Below are positions 39,180-48,601 of a stretch of DNA of 64,000 bases, piece by piece. Made by a program: the position numbers and the translations under genes. The stretch's first letter is position 1; each line of letters starts with the position of its first letter. Origin of the DNA: Paenibacillus sp. DMB20 (GTDB lineage Bacteria; Bacillota; Bacilli; Paenibacillales; Paenibacillaceae); contig NZ_LAZU01000020.1 of the NCBI RefSeq assembly GCF_000987955.1, forward strand, positions 25,822-89,821, read 5' to 3'. The notes beneath the pieces are model-generated. The model saw only the letters and a program-made list of their open reading frames with translations, made no database searches and had not been told where the DNA came from.

Positions 39180-39983
39180 ATGTCGATATCTTTTTCCGTG
39201 CTGTCGAGCGGTTCGACGGGCAACGCTACGGTTGTCCGGAACGAGAACGCGACGCTGCTTATCGATGCCGGGCTCAGCGCGCGGCGGATCGATGAGCTGC
39301 TGAAGGAGCGGGATATGTCAGGAGAGGAAATTGACGCGATTCTGGTCACGCACGAGCACTCGGACCACATTAAAGGTCTCGGCGCGGTTGCGCGGAAATA
39401 CAATCTCCCGGTGTACGCGAACGAAAAAACGTGGGAAGCGATGAATAAATCGATCGGCAACATTGCCGAGGAGAACCGGATTGTCCTGGACAGTCATGAG
39501 GTGAAGGATTTCGGAACGCTGCGCGTGGAACCGTTCGAAATTTCCCATGACGCTGCCGAGCCTGTAGGTTACTGCTTTTATGACGGGGACGAGAAACTGG
39601 GCGTGGCGACCGATCTCGGCTATGTGAGCGATAAGGTGAAGAAAGCCATCGAAGGCTCTGACGTCCTCGTGCTCGAAGCGAACCATGATATCGAGATGCT
39701 GCGGATGGGGCGGTATCCATGGAATACGAAACGCCGGATTCTCGGCGACATGGGCCACCTCTCCAATGTTTCCGCCGGGGATGCCCTCAGCGAGCTGCTG
39801 ACGGGGGATACGAAGCGGGCGTATCTTGCCCACCTGAGCCGGGACCATAACATGATGGATTTGGCCAAAATGACGGTGCGCGATACGATGGAGGACCGCG
39901 GCTGCTTCTTCAAGGAAAGCGAGTTTAAGCTGTGCGATACGTATTACGATCGTTCCACGCCGTGGGACAAGATCAAGGAATAA
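39180..39983 (+). CDS. walJ: WalJ (YycJ), metallo-beta-lactamase-fold hydrolase
   Basis: 267 residues. Metal motif THEHSDHIKG near 61-70, with SSGSTGNAT at the N-terminus, ISHDAAEPVGY, and ATDLGYVSD. YycJ has nuclease activity reported in Bacillaceae and is tied to coordination of replication and division. The ATG at 39180 follows AAAGGAG lying in the end of walI; the frame start at 39153 is inside walI. Last gene of the wal operon here: htrA, normally next, is 8.6 kb away. Confidence 0.93.
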   Translation: MSISFSVLSSGSTGNATVVRNENATLLIDAGLSARRIDELLKERDMSGEEIDAILVTHEHSDHIKGLGAVARKYNLPVYANEKTWEAMNKSIGNIAEENRIVLDSHEVKDFGTLRVEPFEISHDAAEPVGYCFYDGDEKLGVATDLGYVSDKVKKAIEGSDVLVLEANHDIEMLRMGRYPWNTKRRILGDMGHLSNVSAGDALSELLTGDTKRAYLAHLSRDHNMMDLAKMTVRDTMEDRGCFFKESEFKLCDTYYDRSTPWDKIKE

Positions 39984-40021
39984 GGATGTATAAACATCGA
40001 TTTCGTGTCACTCTATGACTC

Positions 40022-40153
40022 TAACGGACATGAGTTCCGCTAACCGTGCTTATTACCGTTGGTTGAAATTTTAACGGACCTCAGTTCCGTTAAAGGGCTA
40101 TTTTGGTTGGGGGCGTACATTTTTTCGGTGTTTAACGGATCCTATGTCCGTTA
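40022..40153. repeat. Cluster of three TTAACGGA palindromes
   Basis: Three ~22-base palindromes: TAACGGACATGAGTTCCGCTA (40022-40042, one mismatch in the arms), TTAACGGA/TTCCGTTAA (40071-40093) and TTAACGGA/TCCGTTA (40132-40153), spaced about 50 and 60 bases. Arms are conserved, loops differ. They follow walJ and may terminate it, but no long T run is present. Confidence 0.65.
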
Positions 40154-40281
40154 GCAAGTCATCAGGAATTCTGCACTCCAAGGTCTATCGCCGTAAGGGC
40201 TCAAGCTGGCTGGGATAGGTCTGAATGGGAGCGGGTGGCTTGGAAAAACGTTGATCACCATGCACGTGTTAGCGCAAGGGA

Positions 40282-40323
40282 CGTCAAGCACGTGGATCCG
40301 CGTAGTACCGTCAAGCACGTGGA
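40282..40323. repeat. 15-base direct repeat, period 27
   Basis: CGTCAAGCACGTGGA occurs at 40282-40296 and again, unchanged, at 40309-40323, between the palindrome cluster and the Rieske gene's terminator. No gene in 39984-40400 otherwise. Confidence 0.6.
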
Positions 40324-40341
40324 CCAGCATATCCTTCCCGC

Positions 40342-40377
40342 AAAAAAGCGGCCGCCCCGCAAAAAGGGCGGCCGCTT
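40342..40377 (-). terminator. Terminator of the minus-strand island
   Basis: On the minus strand, AGCGGCCGCCC/GGGCGGCCGCT around TTTTTGCG, followed by six T. Confidence 0.88.
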
Positions 40378-40400
40378 CGTTTCTAGCGCGGATCGAATCA

Positions 40401-40757
40401 TTACCTTCCAAACACGACGCCGATCCTGCCGTCTTCGATCCTGACCTCGTAGGTTTTGACCCTTACCCTGTCGCTGAACAGAGATTTGCCGGTCTTGATA
40501 TCGAATTCCCAGCCGTGCCAGGGACAGCGGATAATCTCGCCCTTCCGGGCATATTCGTATTCGTACACTTCCGAAGGCAGGTTGGTGCCGGATACGTACC
40601 CGGCACACATGGGCGCCCCCTGATGCGGGCAATAATTGTTGAGCGCATAATACTCCCCGTTAATCCGGTAGATGCCGATTTCCCGGCCCTCCACTTGAAC
40701 GACCATGTGTCCGCCCTCGGGAACGTCAGCCGTTTCCGCCACAAAATGAACCGCCAT
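40401..40757 (-). CDS. Rieske [2Fe-2S] ferredoxin-like protein
   Basis: A stand-alone Rieske domain of 118 residues. Both cluster-binding boxes are present: NNYCPHQGAPMC (Cys-x-His) near 42-53 and RCPWHGWEFD (Cys-x-x-His) near 77-86. The C-terminus KTYEVRIEDGRIGV completes the fold. Such proteins donate electrons to oxygenases. It is the last gene of the minus-strand unit, 15 bases after the amidohydrolase. No oxygenase large subunit or reductase is visible in the window, so its partner is unknown. Confidence 0.9.
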   Translation of the reverse strand: MAVHFVAETADVPEGGHMVVQVEGREIGIYRINGEYYALNNYCPHQGAPMCAGYVSGTNLPSEVYEYEYARKGEIIRCPWHGWEFDIKTGKSLFSDRVRVKTYEVRIEDGRIGVVFGR

Positions 40758-40772
40758 GTTCGCCCTCCGTGG

Positions 40773-41827
40773 TTAGAGATGGTATAGTTTTTTCGCGTTT
40801 TCATAGAAAATTTTACGCTTGGCCTCGGCACTCAGCTTGCGCAGAATCATATCCGGCGCGTCGAAGTCCCAGTGTGGATAATCGCTGGAATACAGGAGCA
40901 TATTTTCCGCGTCGAACATATTGAACAGATCGATCAGATGCTGCGGATTGTCCGGCTCCTCGATCGGCTGCGTCGTCAGGAAGCAGTGGTCGCGGATGTA
41001 TTCGCTCGGCATCCGTTTTAGCCAAGGCACCGTGGACCGAAGAGCCTTGTAGTTCTTATCCAGCCGCCACATCAAGGGTGGCAGCCAGGAAACGCCCCCT
41101 TCGACAAGCACCAGCTTGAGTCCCGGCAATTTGACGAATACGCCCTCGGTCACGATGCTCACGAGGTGAGCCATGAAGGTCTGCGACAAATTCGTGTGCC
41201 ATTCGATATATCTCGCCGGATAGCCGGCGCGGTGGGGGCGGTGGAGCTGCCCGCGCCTTCGGCTCCCGGATGGATGGCGACGGGCAGGCCGTTCCGCTCC
41301 GCCGCTTCGTATATCGGGTGATAGTAACGGTGGCCGAGCGGTCCCCGGGCCGCGCTCGAGATGACCACCTCGACGATGTCGGGATGGCCGCCCACGCGGT
41401 CGATCTCCCGTGCGGCCAGCACGGGGTCCAGCGTGGAAACCGCCACCGCTCCTTTAAAGGAAGGGTGTTTGCCGAGCCACTCGGCGATCAGAAAATCATT
41501 GTAGGCCGAGCAGATCGCCGCCGCAAAATCCGGGTCATGCGTGGCCGAGATGTTATAGACGACGCCGGTCAAAATGGCATATTCCACATCGTAACGCTCT
41601 ACAAGCTGCTTGATCATCAAGTCCGGGTCGGAACCGGCCTTGCCGCCCCCCGGCGGGATGGCGTCTTTCTTCATCACCCCGACAGGCGAGTAGTAGCCGG
41701 AGCCCGCGTAACCGACGCCCGATTTCTCGACCCTGGAACGCCACGGCTCCGGCAGATAAGGCACAAGGGCAGAATCGTCCTGTTCATTGTGAACGTCCGC
41801 ATCAATGACCTTGAGACTTTTGGACAA
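40773..41827 (-). pseudogene. Amidohydrolase (ACMSD/amidohydrolase_2 type), single frameshift
   Basis: A TIM-barrel metal hydrolase or decarboxylase of the amidohydrolase-2 family. First frame: VIDADVHNE metal motif, a mid-part with YAILTGVVYN, and the metal His in LPVAIHPGAEG. It breaks near 41230; the second frame resumes LSQTFMAHLVSIVTEG, then VLVEGG and LYSSDYPHWDFD with the catalytic Asp. One extra base (CCGGCTAT to CCGGCCTAT on the coding strand) joins them into about 350 residues. The start chosen is TTG 41827, because GGAGGG lies just before it, inside the slightly longer ATG frame at 41842. Eleven bases follow the binding-protein gene. Confidence 0.8.
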
Positions 41828-41853
41828 AGGGAATCCCTCCATTTCCGGCGGTA

Positions 41854-43401
41854 TTATTTGCCGCCATACGTTCTGGCGTAGGCCGTATTGTACATGTTCA
41901 GCAGATCGTCCGCCCCCAGCTTTTTGGCTTCGTCGATAAACTGCTGGTACGTTTCGTCATTGATCGGCGTCTTGCCGGTCACGAACTCGGTCAACCGCTG
42001 CTCCAGGAATTTGTTCAGGTTGTTGAGCTTGGATTTTTCAAGCTCCAGCTCTTCCTCGGTTTTGACGATTTGCTTCGGTGCCGGGATAATAAACGGCTCG
42101 TATCTTTTGTTGATGTCCTTGCTCTTATCGCTTAAGCCCCGTTCCCACACTTCGCGGGATTTGGCATTATTCAGGGTGATCAGGTCATACCAGACGCCCC
42201 AATCCTTGCGCAGCGTATTAAACGGCGACGTGCCGAATTCCTTCATGTACACCGGCTTTCCGTTTTCCATGGTATAGGTTTTGCCTTCGATGCCGAGGGA
42301 GAGATAGTTCGAGCCTTCTTCGCTCACCAGGTAATCCAGGAACTGGACCGCTCTGTCCTTATCCTTCACCTTGGCCGAAATGGCGCGGCCCACGCTGCCG
42401 ATGACCGGACGGGAGTATTGGTAATTCTTTACGTCGCCCGCCGCGAACATGGGGATGGCATCCAGCTCGTAGCCGGCCGTTCCGGCTTTGCGCGCTTTTT
42501 CCGTAAGCGACTCCAGGTCCGCCTTCCAGAAGTAGGTCACGAGCGATTTGCCCGTAAGAATCCGCTCCTCCCACTGGGCCTGGGTCAGCAGCGAATATTC
42601 CGGATCCAGCAGCTTCTCCGCGTACAGTTTGTTCAGGAACACCAAGGCATCCTTGTAGCCTTTATGGTAAGGCGCAAACGCGTACTTATCCGTGGTCGGG
42701 TCGATGTTGTAGAAGCCTTGGATGCCGGTAAACGCTCTGCCGAACACCGTATACAGCCCCGTATCGCCGACAATCGCGTTGGAAATGAGCGGATAGGAGT
42801 TCGGTTCCTTCTCCTTCAACGTCTTCAGGAACTGATAAAATTCGTCCATATTCGTCGGCGCCTTCAAGCCGTGTTTGTCCAAGATATCCTTGCGAGCGTA
42901 CCAGATAAAGTTGAAGCCTTTGCCTTCGGCGTCTCCTTCGATGACGGGAACGGTATAAATGCCGCCGTCGGAGCCGGTTGCAACCGCTTTGGCCTCAGGG
43001 TAGGTTTCGTAAAATTTCTTGAGATTAGGGGCTTTGTCGAGGTAGTCGTTCAGGTTCAGGAAAACCTTGTCGGGACCATGTTCCCGGCCCTCCTGCGTAT
43101 CGACCTGCATGAAATCGGTGACGGAATTGGTCGCGATCATAATTTGCTTTTTTTCGGGCAGGCCCTCCTGGCTCACGACCTGAAAGTTGGCCTTGACCCC
43201 GGTTTTCTTCTCGATTTCCTTGAAAATCTCCCAATCCGAGCGAACCTTTCCTTCCACGCGATCGTACACAAGCCAGGAGAACGTCACGGATTCGTTCGAA
43301 TCCGTTCCCCCGGAACCGGCCTTTTTGTCGGAACAACCCGCTGCCAGCAGACCCACCAACGTTGAAACCGCCAGAAGTACGGCCCATTTTCTTTTTTTCA
43401 C
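41854..43401 (-). CDS. ABC transporter binding lipoprotein (LipO/family 1 type)
   Basis: 515 residues. Lipobox LAAGC with Cys near 23, then a family-1 extracellular solute-binding protein of the LplA/LipO type that serves the YtcP/LplB-like permeases beside it (VTFSWLVYDR, NLNDYLDKAPNLKKFYE, TNMDEFYQFLKTLKEKEPN). In Paenibacillus such proteins take up oligosaccharides or, less often, other compounds. Here the linked amidohydrolase and Rieske protein argue for a non-sugar or aromatic/amide substrate; that is inference. Confidence 0.9.
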   Translation of the reverse strand: MKKRKWAVLLAVSTLVGLLAAGCSDKKAGSGGTDSNESVTFSWLVYDRVEGKVRSDWEIFKEIEKKTGVKANFQVVSQEGLPEKKQIMIATNSVTDFMQVDTQEGREHGPDKVFLNLNDYLDKAPNLKKFYETYPEAKAVATGSDGGIYTVPVIEGDAEGKGFNFIWYARKDILDKHGLKAPTNMDEFYQFLKTLKEKEPNSYPLISNAIVGDTGLYTVFGRAFTGIQGFYNIDPTTDKYAFAPYHKGYKDALVFLNKLYAEKLLDPEYSLLTQAQWEERILTGKSLVTYFWKADLESLTEKARKAGTAGYELDAIPMFAAGDVKNYQYSRPVIGSVGRAISAKVKDKDRAVQFLDYLVSEEGSNYLSLGIEGKTYTMENGKPVYMKEFGTSPFNTLRKDWGVWYDLITLNNAKSREVWERGLSDKSKDINKRYEPFIIPAPKQIVKTEEELELEKSKLNNLNKFLEQRLTEFVTGKTPINDETYQQFIDEAKKLGADDLLNMYNTAYARTYGGK

Positions 43402-43470
43402 GTTCCAGCCTCCCTTTTCATTGGATTCCCATAGAAATTCATATAGCCATGGATCGCACGCAATCCAGAA

Positions 43471-44331
43471 CTATCCTTTGATGCTGCCGATCATCGCCCC
43501 CTGGACAAAATACTTCTGGATAAACGGATAGACGAACAGGATCGGAAGCGTGGCAATCATGATCATGGCGTACTTCAGCGTTTCCAGATGGCTCAAATCG
43601 CCTTCGCCCTGCACGTTCGTCCCGGCAATCAAAATATTGCGGAGCATAATTTGCAGTGGGTACAGCGTACGGTCGTTCAGATAGATCAGCGCGTCAAAAA
43701 ACGCGTTCCACTGATTCACGGCCGTGAACAGCCCGATCGTTGCCATGACCGGCATCGACAGCGGAAGCACGATCCGAAGCAGCACCTGAAAGGACCCGCA
43801 TCCGTCAATCGTTGCCGCATCCTCCAGCTCCTCGGGCAGCCCCTCAAAGAACGTCCGCATGATGAACAAATACCAGGTGCTCACCAGGGAGGGCAGGACC
43901 ACCGCCCAGATCGTGTCCAGCATGCCTAATTTTTGGACGACCAGGAAGGTAGGGATCATGCCTCCGCCGAACAGCAGGGTAAAGGCGGCCATCAGCAGGA
44001 TAAAGCGGCGTCCCGGCAGCCATTTTTTGGCCAAGGGATAGGCCATGGCGGACGTGACCAGCAGCGTCAGCACCACCTGCGTCACCGTATAACGGATCGT
44101 ATTCCAGTAGCTGATCCACAGATCCGGATTGTAAATGAGCTGCTCGTAGGCGATGAAGGTAATATCTTTGGGCCACAGCAGGACCTCGCCGCTTGCGACC
44201 AGGGCATTATTCGAGATGGATGCGGAGAATACATAAACCATCGGGTATACCATCACGACCATGAGCAGAACCATAAGCACGATATTAAGCACGTCGAATA
44301 CCCGGGAACCGAGACTTTCCTTGATTTTCAT
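43471..44331 (-). CDS. CUT1-type ABC permease (YtcP/LplC-like)
   Basis: 286 residues with about six membrane helices, the EAA loop LEDAATIDGCGSFQVLLRIV at about 175-194 and the C-terminal end FIQKYFVQGAMIGSIKG typical of YtcP. Thirteen bases after its partner permease. No ATPase is encoded nearby; such importers often share a general MsmX-type ATPase. Confidence 0.93.
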   Translation of the reverse strand: MKIKESLGSRVFDVLNIVLMVLLMVVMVYPMVYVFSASISNNALVASGEVLLWPKDITFIAYEQLIYNPDLWISYWNTIRYTVTQVVLTLLVTSAMAYPLAKKWLPGRRFILLMAAFTLLFGGGMIPTFLVVQKLGMLDTIWAVVLPSLVSTWYLFIMRTFFEGLPEELEDAATIDGCGSFQVLLRIVLPLSMPVMATIGLFTAVNQWNAFFDALIYLNDRTLYPLQIMLRNILIAGTNVQGEGDLSHLETLKYAMIMIATLPILFVYPFIQKYFVQGAMIGSIKG

Positions 44332-44343
44332 CGTTATCCCCCT

Positions 44344-45264
44344 TTACCACAGACTGGTCGCGGAATGCTTCCGGACGATCCGATTGGCCGTGACGATCAG
44401 GATCAGGCCGATGGCCGATTGGAACAATCCCACCGCCGTGGCGAAGCTGAAGTCGGCATCGAGAATGCCGCGCCGGTAGACGAACGTGTTAATGACGTCC
44501 GAAGTCTCATAGTTCATGGAGTTGTACAGGAGCAGTATTTTCTGAAAGCCCGATTCCATGAAATTGCCCAGCGTCAGCACGAACAAGATGATCATCACGG
44601 GCAGCATCCCGATCAGCGTGATATGGCGCATCTGTTGGAACCGGTTGGCACCGTCCATTTTGGCGGCCTCGTACAGCGTAGGATCAATGCCCGCAATCGC
44701 GGCCAAGTAAAGGATCGTCCCCCAGCCGATCTTCTGCCAGATTTCCGAGCCAACGTAAATCGTCCGGAACCACTCGGGAAGGCCAAGGAACATGATCGGC
44801 TCCATGCCGAACACCTTCACCAGGAAATGATTGACCACGCCGGTCGTCGGGGACAGAAACGTGACGAGAATGCCTGCGATTACCACCGTGGACAGGAAAT
44901 GCGGCATGTAGCTGATGCTCTGCACCAGCCTTTTGAAAAATTTGCTGCGGATTTCATGAAAGAGAAGGGCCAGCAGAATCGGGGCCGGGAAATGAAACAG
45001 AAGGTCATAAACGTTGAGCATAACGGTATTGCGGATCAGCTTCCACGCATCCGGCGTCACATAGAAGAATTCGATAAAATGCTTCAGCCCGACAAATTTG
45101 CTGTCCAGGATGCCTCTGCCGACGGAAAAGTCCTGAAAGGCAATGATGATGCCGTACATGGGCACATATTTAAAAATAAGGTAGTACAGAATCCCGGGAA
45201 GCATGAGCAGGTACAGGACCTTATGCTTTTTAAGCATGATCCAGAATTGGGCGCGTTTGGACAC
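44344..45264 (-). CDS. CUT1-type ABC permease (LplB-like)
   Basis: 306 residues, about six helices, opening with a basic stretch and LYLLMLPGILYYLIFKYVPM typical of LplB, and the EAA loop LYEAAKMDGANRFQQMRHI. GTG start at 45264 behind AAAAGGAGG. First gene of the transporter unit, 196 bases after the regulator's stop. Confidence 0.93.
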   Translation of the reverse strand: MSKRAQFWIMLKKHKVLYLLMLPGILYYLIFKYVPMYGIIIAFQDFSVGRGILDSKFVGLKHFIEFFYVTPDAWKLIRNTVMLNVYDLLFHFPAPILLALLFHEIRSKFFKRLVQSISYMPHFLSTVVIAGILVTFLSPTTGVVNHFLVKVFGMEPIMFLGLPEWFRTIYVGSEIWQKIGWGTILYLAAIAGIDPTLYEAAKMDGANRFQQMRHITLIGMLPVMIILFVLTLGNFMESGFQKILLLYNSMNYETSDVINTFVYRRGILDADFSFATAVGLFQSAIGLILIVTANRIVRKHSATSLW

Positions 45265-45460
45265 AGCATCGACCTCCTTTTGAATGAGATGACAGCGTTT
45301 TCATAATGAGAGGACCTTCGTGGGTTTAACTATATGCAACCCTTCTCGGGCCGTAAAGCGCGTTTATTTAGCAGCCGATTCCTTTTTTGCGGACCTGAAT
45401 GAACGGGGAAAACCGGCTTTTTCAGGAAAAAAGGAGACTCCGGAAAAAATGGAATCTCCT

Positions 45461-47734
45461 TTACTGCTGATGCAGCGTCCGGTACTTGGCCGGCGTAATG
45501 CCCTCGTATTTGCGGAACATGCGGATAAACGAGTTGCGTCCCCAGTAACCCACCTTTTCGGCAATGTCATCGATCTTCAAATCCGTCTCAAGTAACATTT
45601 CCTTGGCTTTCATGAGGCGGTAGCGGGCGATATACTCGACATATTTTTCCCCGACTTCTTCTTTGAAGGTCCGGCTGAAATGGCCGATGGACATGTTTAA
45701 GGTTCCGGCAAAATACTCGATGGACAGCTCCTGATCGTAATGCTCGTGGATATAGTTCAGGATATCCGCAAGCTTCTTCGGTTTATCCTCGCCCTTGCCC
45801 TCAATTGCAGGGAACAAGAGCCGGTGAATCTCTTCAAAAGAACATCGAAGCTCATCGATGGTCATGCAGCGGTTCAATGTATCGAACAGCCCGGCATAAA
45901 AGGGGACGTGGAAATCCTTCCGCTCCGTTTCGACGGCGCGGATCCAGGTGTTCAGAATGTCGGAGCACAAATGCTTGACCTGCATGGCGGTGGCATTCAC
46001 CCGCACTCCTTCGTCCAGCACCTCAAAAGCCGACTGCAGCAGCTTGTCATGTTCCCGCGTCTTGTACTGGTTCAGCATCCGGTTGACTTCTTGTACGGAT
46101 AAATAGCTGTCGTACCGGGCCGATTCCGGAGGGCTGTCCTGACCGCAGATTTCTACGCCGGAATGGAGCCTTCTGCGCTGAAGGACCGACAATGCATGCT
46201 CGTAAGATACGTGAAGCTCCTCCATCGCGTGAACGGTGCTTCCGATGCCGATGGTTGCTTTAAAATATTTGCCGTACAGCTGAAGTGCCAGCTTCACGAT
46301 GTCGGCCTCTTCTTCCGGGTTCAGCTGAAGGAATAAGTCGCGGTGAACGATGCACGCCAGCGTATCCGGTTTGGTCTGGCACAGCCAGAGCGCGGCGGGA
46401 ACCAGGCCGCGTATGCGTTCCTTGAGCTCTGCCATCAGGAAGGATTTCGAGGATTCCGACAGCTGTTCGTACTCCCGTTCGTAATGAAAGGCGATGCACA
46501 GCACGGTACGGGCCGTTTTTTTGCCGTACGCAAACCCGATTTCCCGGGCATAGGTTTCGATGGATAAGGCATCGCGGTATTGTCCCTGCAATATTTTGGC
46601 TATAAAATGCTCGTGGACGATCGGCGTCATTCCGCTCACCAGCTGGGACAGCTGTTCATTCTCGGACACAATCAACCTGGAGTAGCGCTTAATGACATCG
46701 AAGTCGTTGCCGTCCCGGGGATGGTCGTTTTCATTCCTGCGGGATTTCAAGCCTTCCTTAATCTCCATTACCGGTTTATAAATCCGGCGGCTTAAATGGT
46801 ACGAAACGATACTGCCGATCAGCACGAAGAAGAGAAGAAACGCCCAACTGATCAAACGCGTTACTTCCGCGGGCTTCATAAGGGTTTGCATATCAATCAT
46901 GCTGAGGTAAGACCACGAATCGTCGAACCCGGAAGGAACGAGGGAAACGGCCTTTTGCCCGGCTACGTTAAACTGGGGATTTTTCAAGCCGGACGCGAGC
47001 TGTGCCGCAACATTCCATTCTTTCATCGGTCCTGCCTGGCTGAGCACCTGCCCCCCGCTGCCGACAATGGCCGTGCCTGCGACCCAATCCTGCCGAACAT
47101 GGATCAGGTTTTGCAATTTATCCCGGCGAATGTTTACCACCAGATACACCTCGGGCGCGTCGGTATTGAACGGATAGCTCATCAGGGCAGGAATGTCCTC
47201 TCCCAGCGGTTCCACGAAGCTCATCATTTTTTTGCCGGAAAATAACGCGAAAAACGGAGTCCGGTCCTTGTCTTCGAGCGGGTGCTGGATATTGAAGTAA
47301 TACGATTTGTTCGTGTAGGTATCGCCGTCAATGACAAGATCATGGTGCGCAAAAACGAGATAAGCCTTTGAAACCAGTTCACTCGACTGGAGCTTGATGA
47401 GCTGCCCGCGCAAATCATGAATCATTTCGGAGCGCTGACGGTTCTCCGGCGAAGAATCTCCCGATTCCTTCAGCAGACTGCGGATGCCTGAGGTGCTCAG
47501 CATGTTGATCATGTTGGTTTTCAGCGCATTGAAGGCCGTGTCGGTCTGCTCCGTGAACCGGCTCATGACCACGTCGCTCAGTTTTCGTGCATCCTCCTCG
47601 ATCAGGCGGACAACCAGCACATGGGCAAGAATGCTGGCGGCGATCACCGGGATGAGGATCAGTACGAAATAATTAGCGAAATGCCGCCAAAACATATTGG
47701 CCCGAAAGGACCGCATTTGGGGAAGCGGAAACAT
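45461..47734 (-). CDS. Membrane-bound AraC-family regulator with extracellular sensor
   Basis: 757 residues. A membrane helix (about 21-43), a Cache-like extracytoplasmic sensor (about 45-285), a second helix (about 288-310), a cytoplasmic linker, and a C-terminal AraC domain (about 655-755: LSIEYFAGTLNMSIGHFSRTF and IDDIAEKVGYWGRNSFIRMF with the second helix-turn-helix). This is the YesN/GadX-like one-protein sensor-regulator common in Paenibacillus next to CUT1 importers. ATG 47734 is chosen, eight bases after AAAGGTGG; GTG 47746 would include that site. Probably activates the transporter genes that follow it. Confidence 0.9.
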   Translation of the reverse strand: MFPLPQMRSFRANMFWRHFANYFVLILIPVIAASILAHVLVVRLIEEDARKLSDVVMSRFTEQTDTAFNALKTNMINMLSTSGIRSLLKESGDSSPENRQRSEMIHDLRGQLIKLQSSELVSKAYLVFAHHDLVIDGDTYTNKSYYFNIQHPLEDKDRTPFFALFSGKKMMSFVEPLGEDIPALMSYPFNTDAPEVYLVVNIRRDKLQNLIHVRQDWVAGTAIVGSGGQVLSQAGPMKEWNVAAQLASGLKNPQFNVAGQKAVSLVPSGFDDSWSYLSMIDMQTLMKPAEVTRLISWAFLLFFVLIGSIVSYHLSRRIYKPVMEIKEGLKSRRNENDHPRDGNDFDVIKRYSRLIVSENEQLSQLVSGMTPIVHEHFIAKILQGQYRDALSIETYAREIGFAYGKKTARTVLCIAFHYEREYEQLSESSKSFLMAELKERIRGLVPAALWLCQTKPDTLACIVHRDLFLQLNPEEEADIVKLALQLYGKYFKATIGIGSTVHAMEELHVSYEHALSVLQRRRLHSGVEICGQDSPPESARYDSYLSVQEVNRMLNQYKTREHDKLLQSAFEVLDEGVRVNATAMQVKHLCSDILNTWIRAVETERKDFHVPFYAGLFDTLNRCMTIDELRCSFEEIHRLLFPAIEGKGEDKPKKLADILNYIHEHYDQELSIEYFAGTLNMSIGHFSRTFKEEVGEKYVEYIARYRLMKAKEMLLETDLKIDDIAEKVGYWGRNSFIRMFRKYEGITPAKYRTLHQQ

Positions 47735-48601
47735 CAGTGGCACCACCTTTCAGTTGATTGCTTGGGACAGGAATGAAGGTTGGAGGTTTTTTGGAAACGG
47801 GGAGGGGAGGGGGCACTGCGCGGATGGAGGCTTGGGGAATAAAAAGGAAAGCGTTTTCAAACCAACATTATTTGTATTATATTTCCGCCTGAATATTACT
47901 TCAATATTTTATAATCTGAATTAAATATTATTTCGAATTGAAATGCCGTATATGGAAAATTTCGCCGGACTTGACGACGGCAAGTCTGCGTTCAAGGTCT
48001 CGCCTTTATTTTCCGTGGAACCACGCTTTTATTTCATGCAGAAAAGATAACGGAAACTCCGCCGTTATGGTACAATAAACGAAGGAAGCGGGCTTTCGTT
48101 CTATGAATCTGGTAGGCTCTAGAAATGCCTGTTCATAGAAGCTTGTTGCTCTTGTAGTCCCGTTTGTGGAAAAATAGTCCCGTTTTTTCGTAAAAAAGCT
48201 CTTTTTTCAAGCAAAATCGCCCAGGAGGCGCTTATGATCCTGGTTTTGGTGGTATAAAGAGGTAGGGGACTTACTTGGGAAAAATCGATGTACATAGCTT
48301 TTCGACGGATGCCTATGGATCCGAAAAAAAATGGCACGAAATAAGGGACTAATTCGTAAGTATAACCATTGTTTTCATGCAACTTTTTTGCCTGGAAAAT
48401 AGTTTAATACTATATAGCATGTTTATTACCAATGAACATCCGGTTATAGCCTTAAGACCGGTGACAGGGCCTGCATATTACAGATAAAGGGTCCTGGGGG
48501 CAACGGTCGTTATATTCGCAAGATGTTTGGTCGAAAAGGACAGGGTTAACGTGACGGTAGGGCGTTTTGCGTAGATAGCGACGAAGGGGAGAGGGATCGC
48601 A
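47735..48601. other. Long intergenic region before htrA
   Basis: 867 bases without a supported gene. It must contain the promoters of the minus-strand regulator (near 47750-47950, very AT-rich) and of htrA, plus the TAGTCCC inverted-end element at 48155-48352. A short minus-strand frame at 48119-48382 is simply that element. Confidence 0.5.
48155..48352. repeat. ~200-bp element with TAGTCCC inverted ends
   Basis: TAGTCCCGTTT occurs twice at the left (48155 and 48175; the second reads TAGTCCCGTTTTTTCGT) and an inverted ACGAAATAAGGGACTA ends at 48352, so the borders are imperfect inverted repeats. The inside has no coding capacity. It resembles a miniature mobile or structural intergenic element. 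Confidence 0.5.

Noticed and set aside
43933..45306. 457-codon plus-strand frame opposite the two CUT1 permease genes
   Set aside because: It lies fully antisense to two well-supported permease genes, has a low-complexity H/D/Q/R composition typical of a shadow frame, and lacks a ribosome binding site.
46539..46552. Noc-binding site candidate ATTTCCCGGGCATA
   Set aside because: It matches 11 of 14 bases of ATTTCCCGGGAAAT but one half-site is broken, and it lies inside a coding region; chance is a sufficient explanation.
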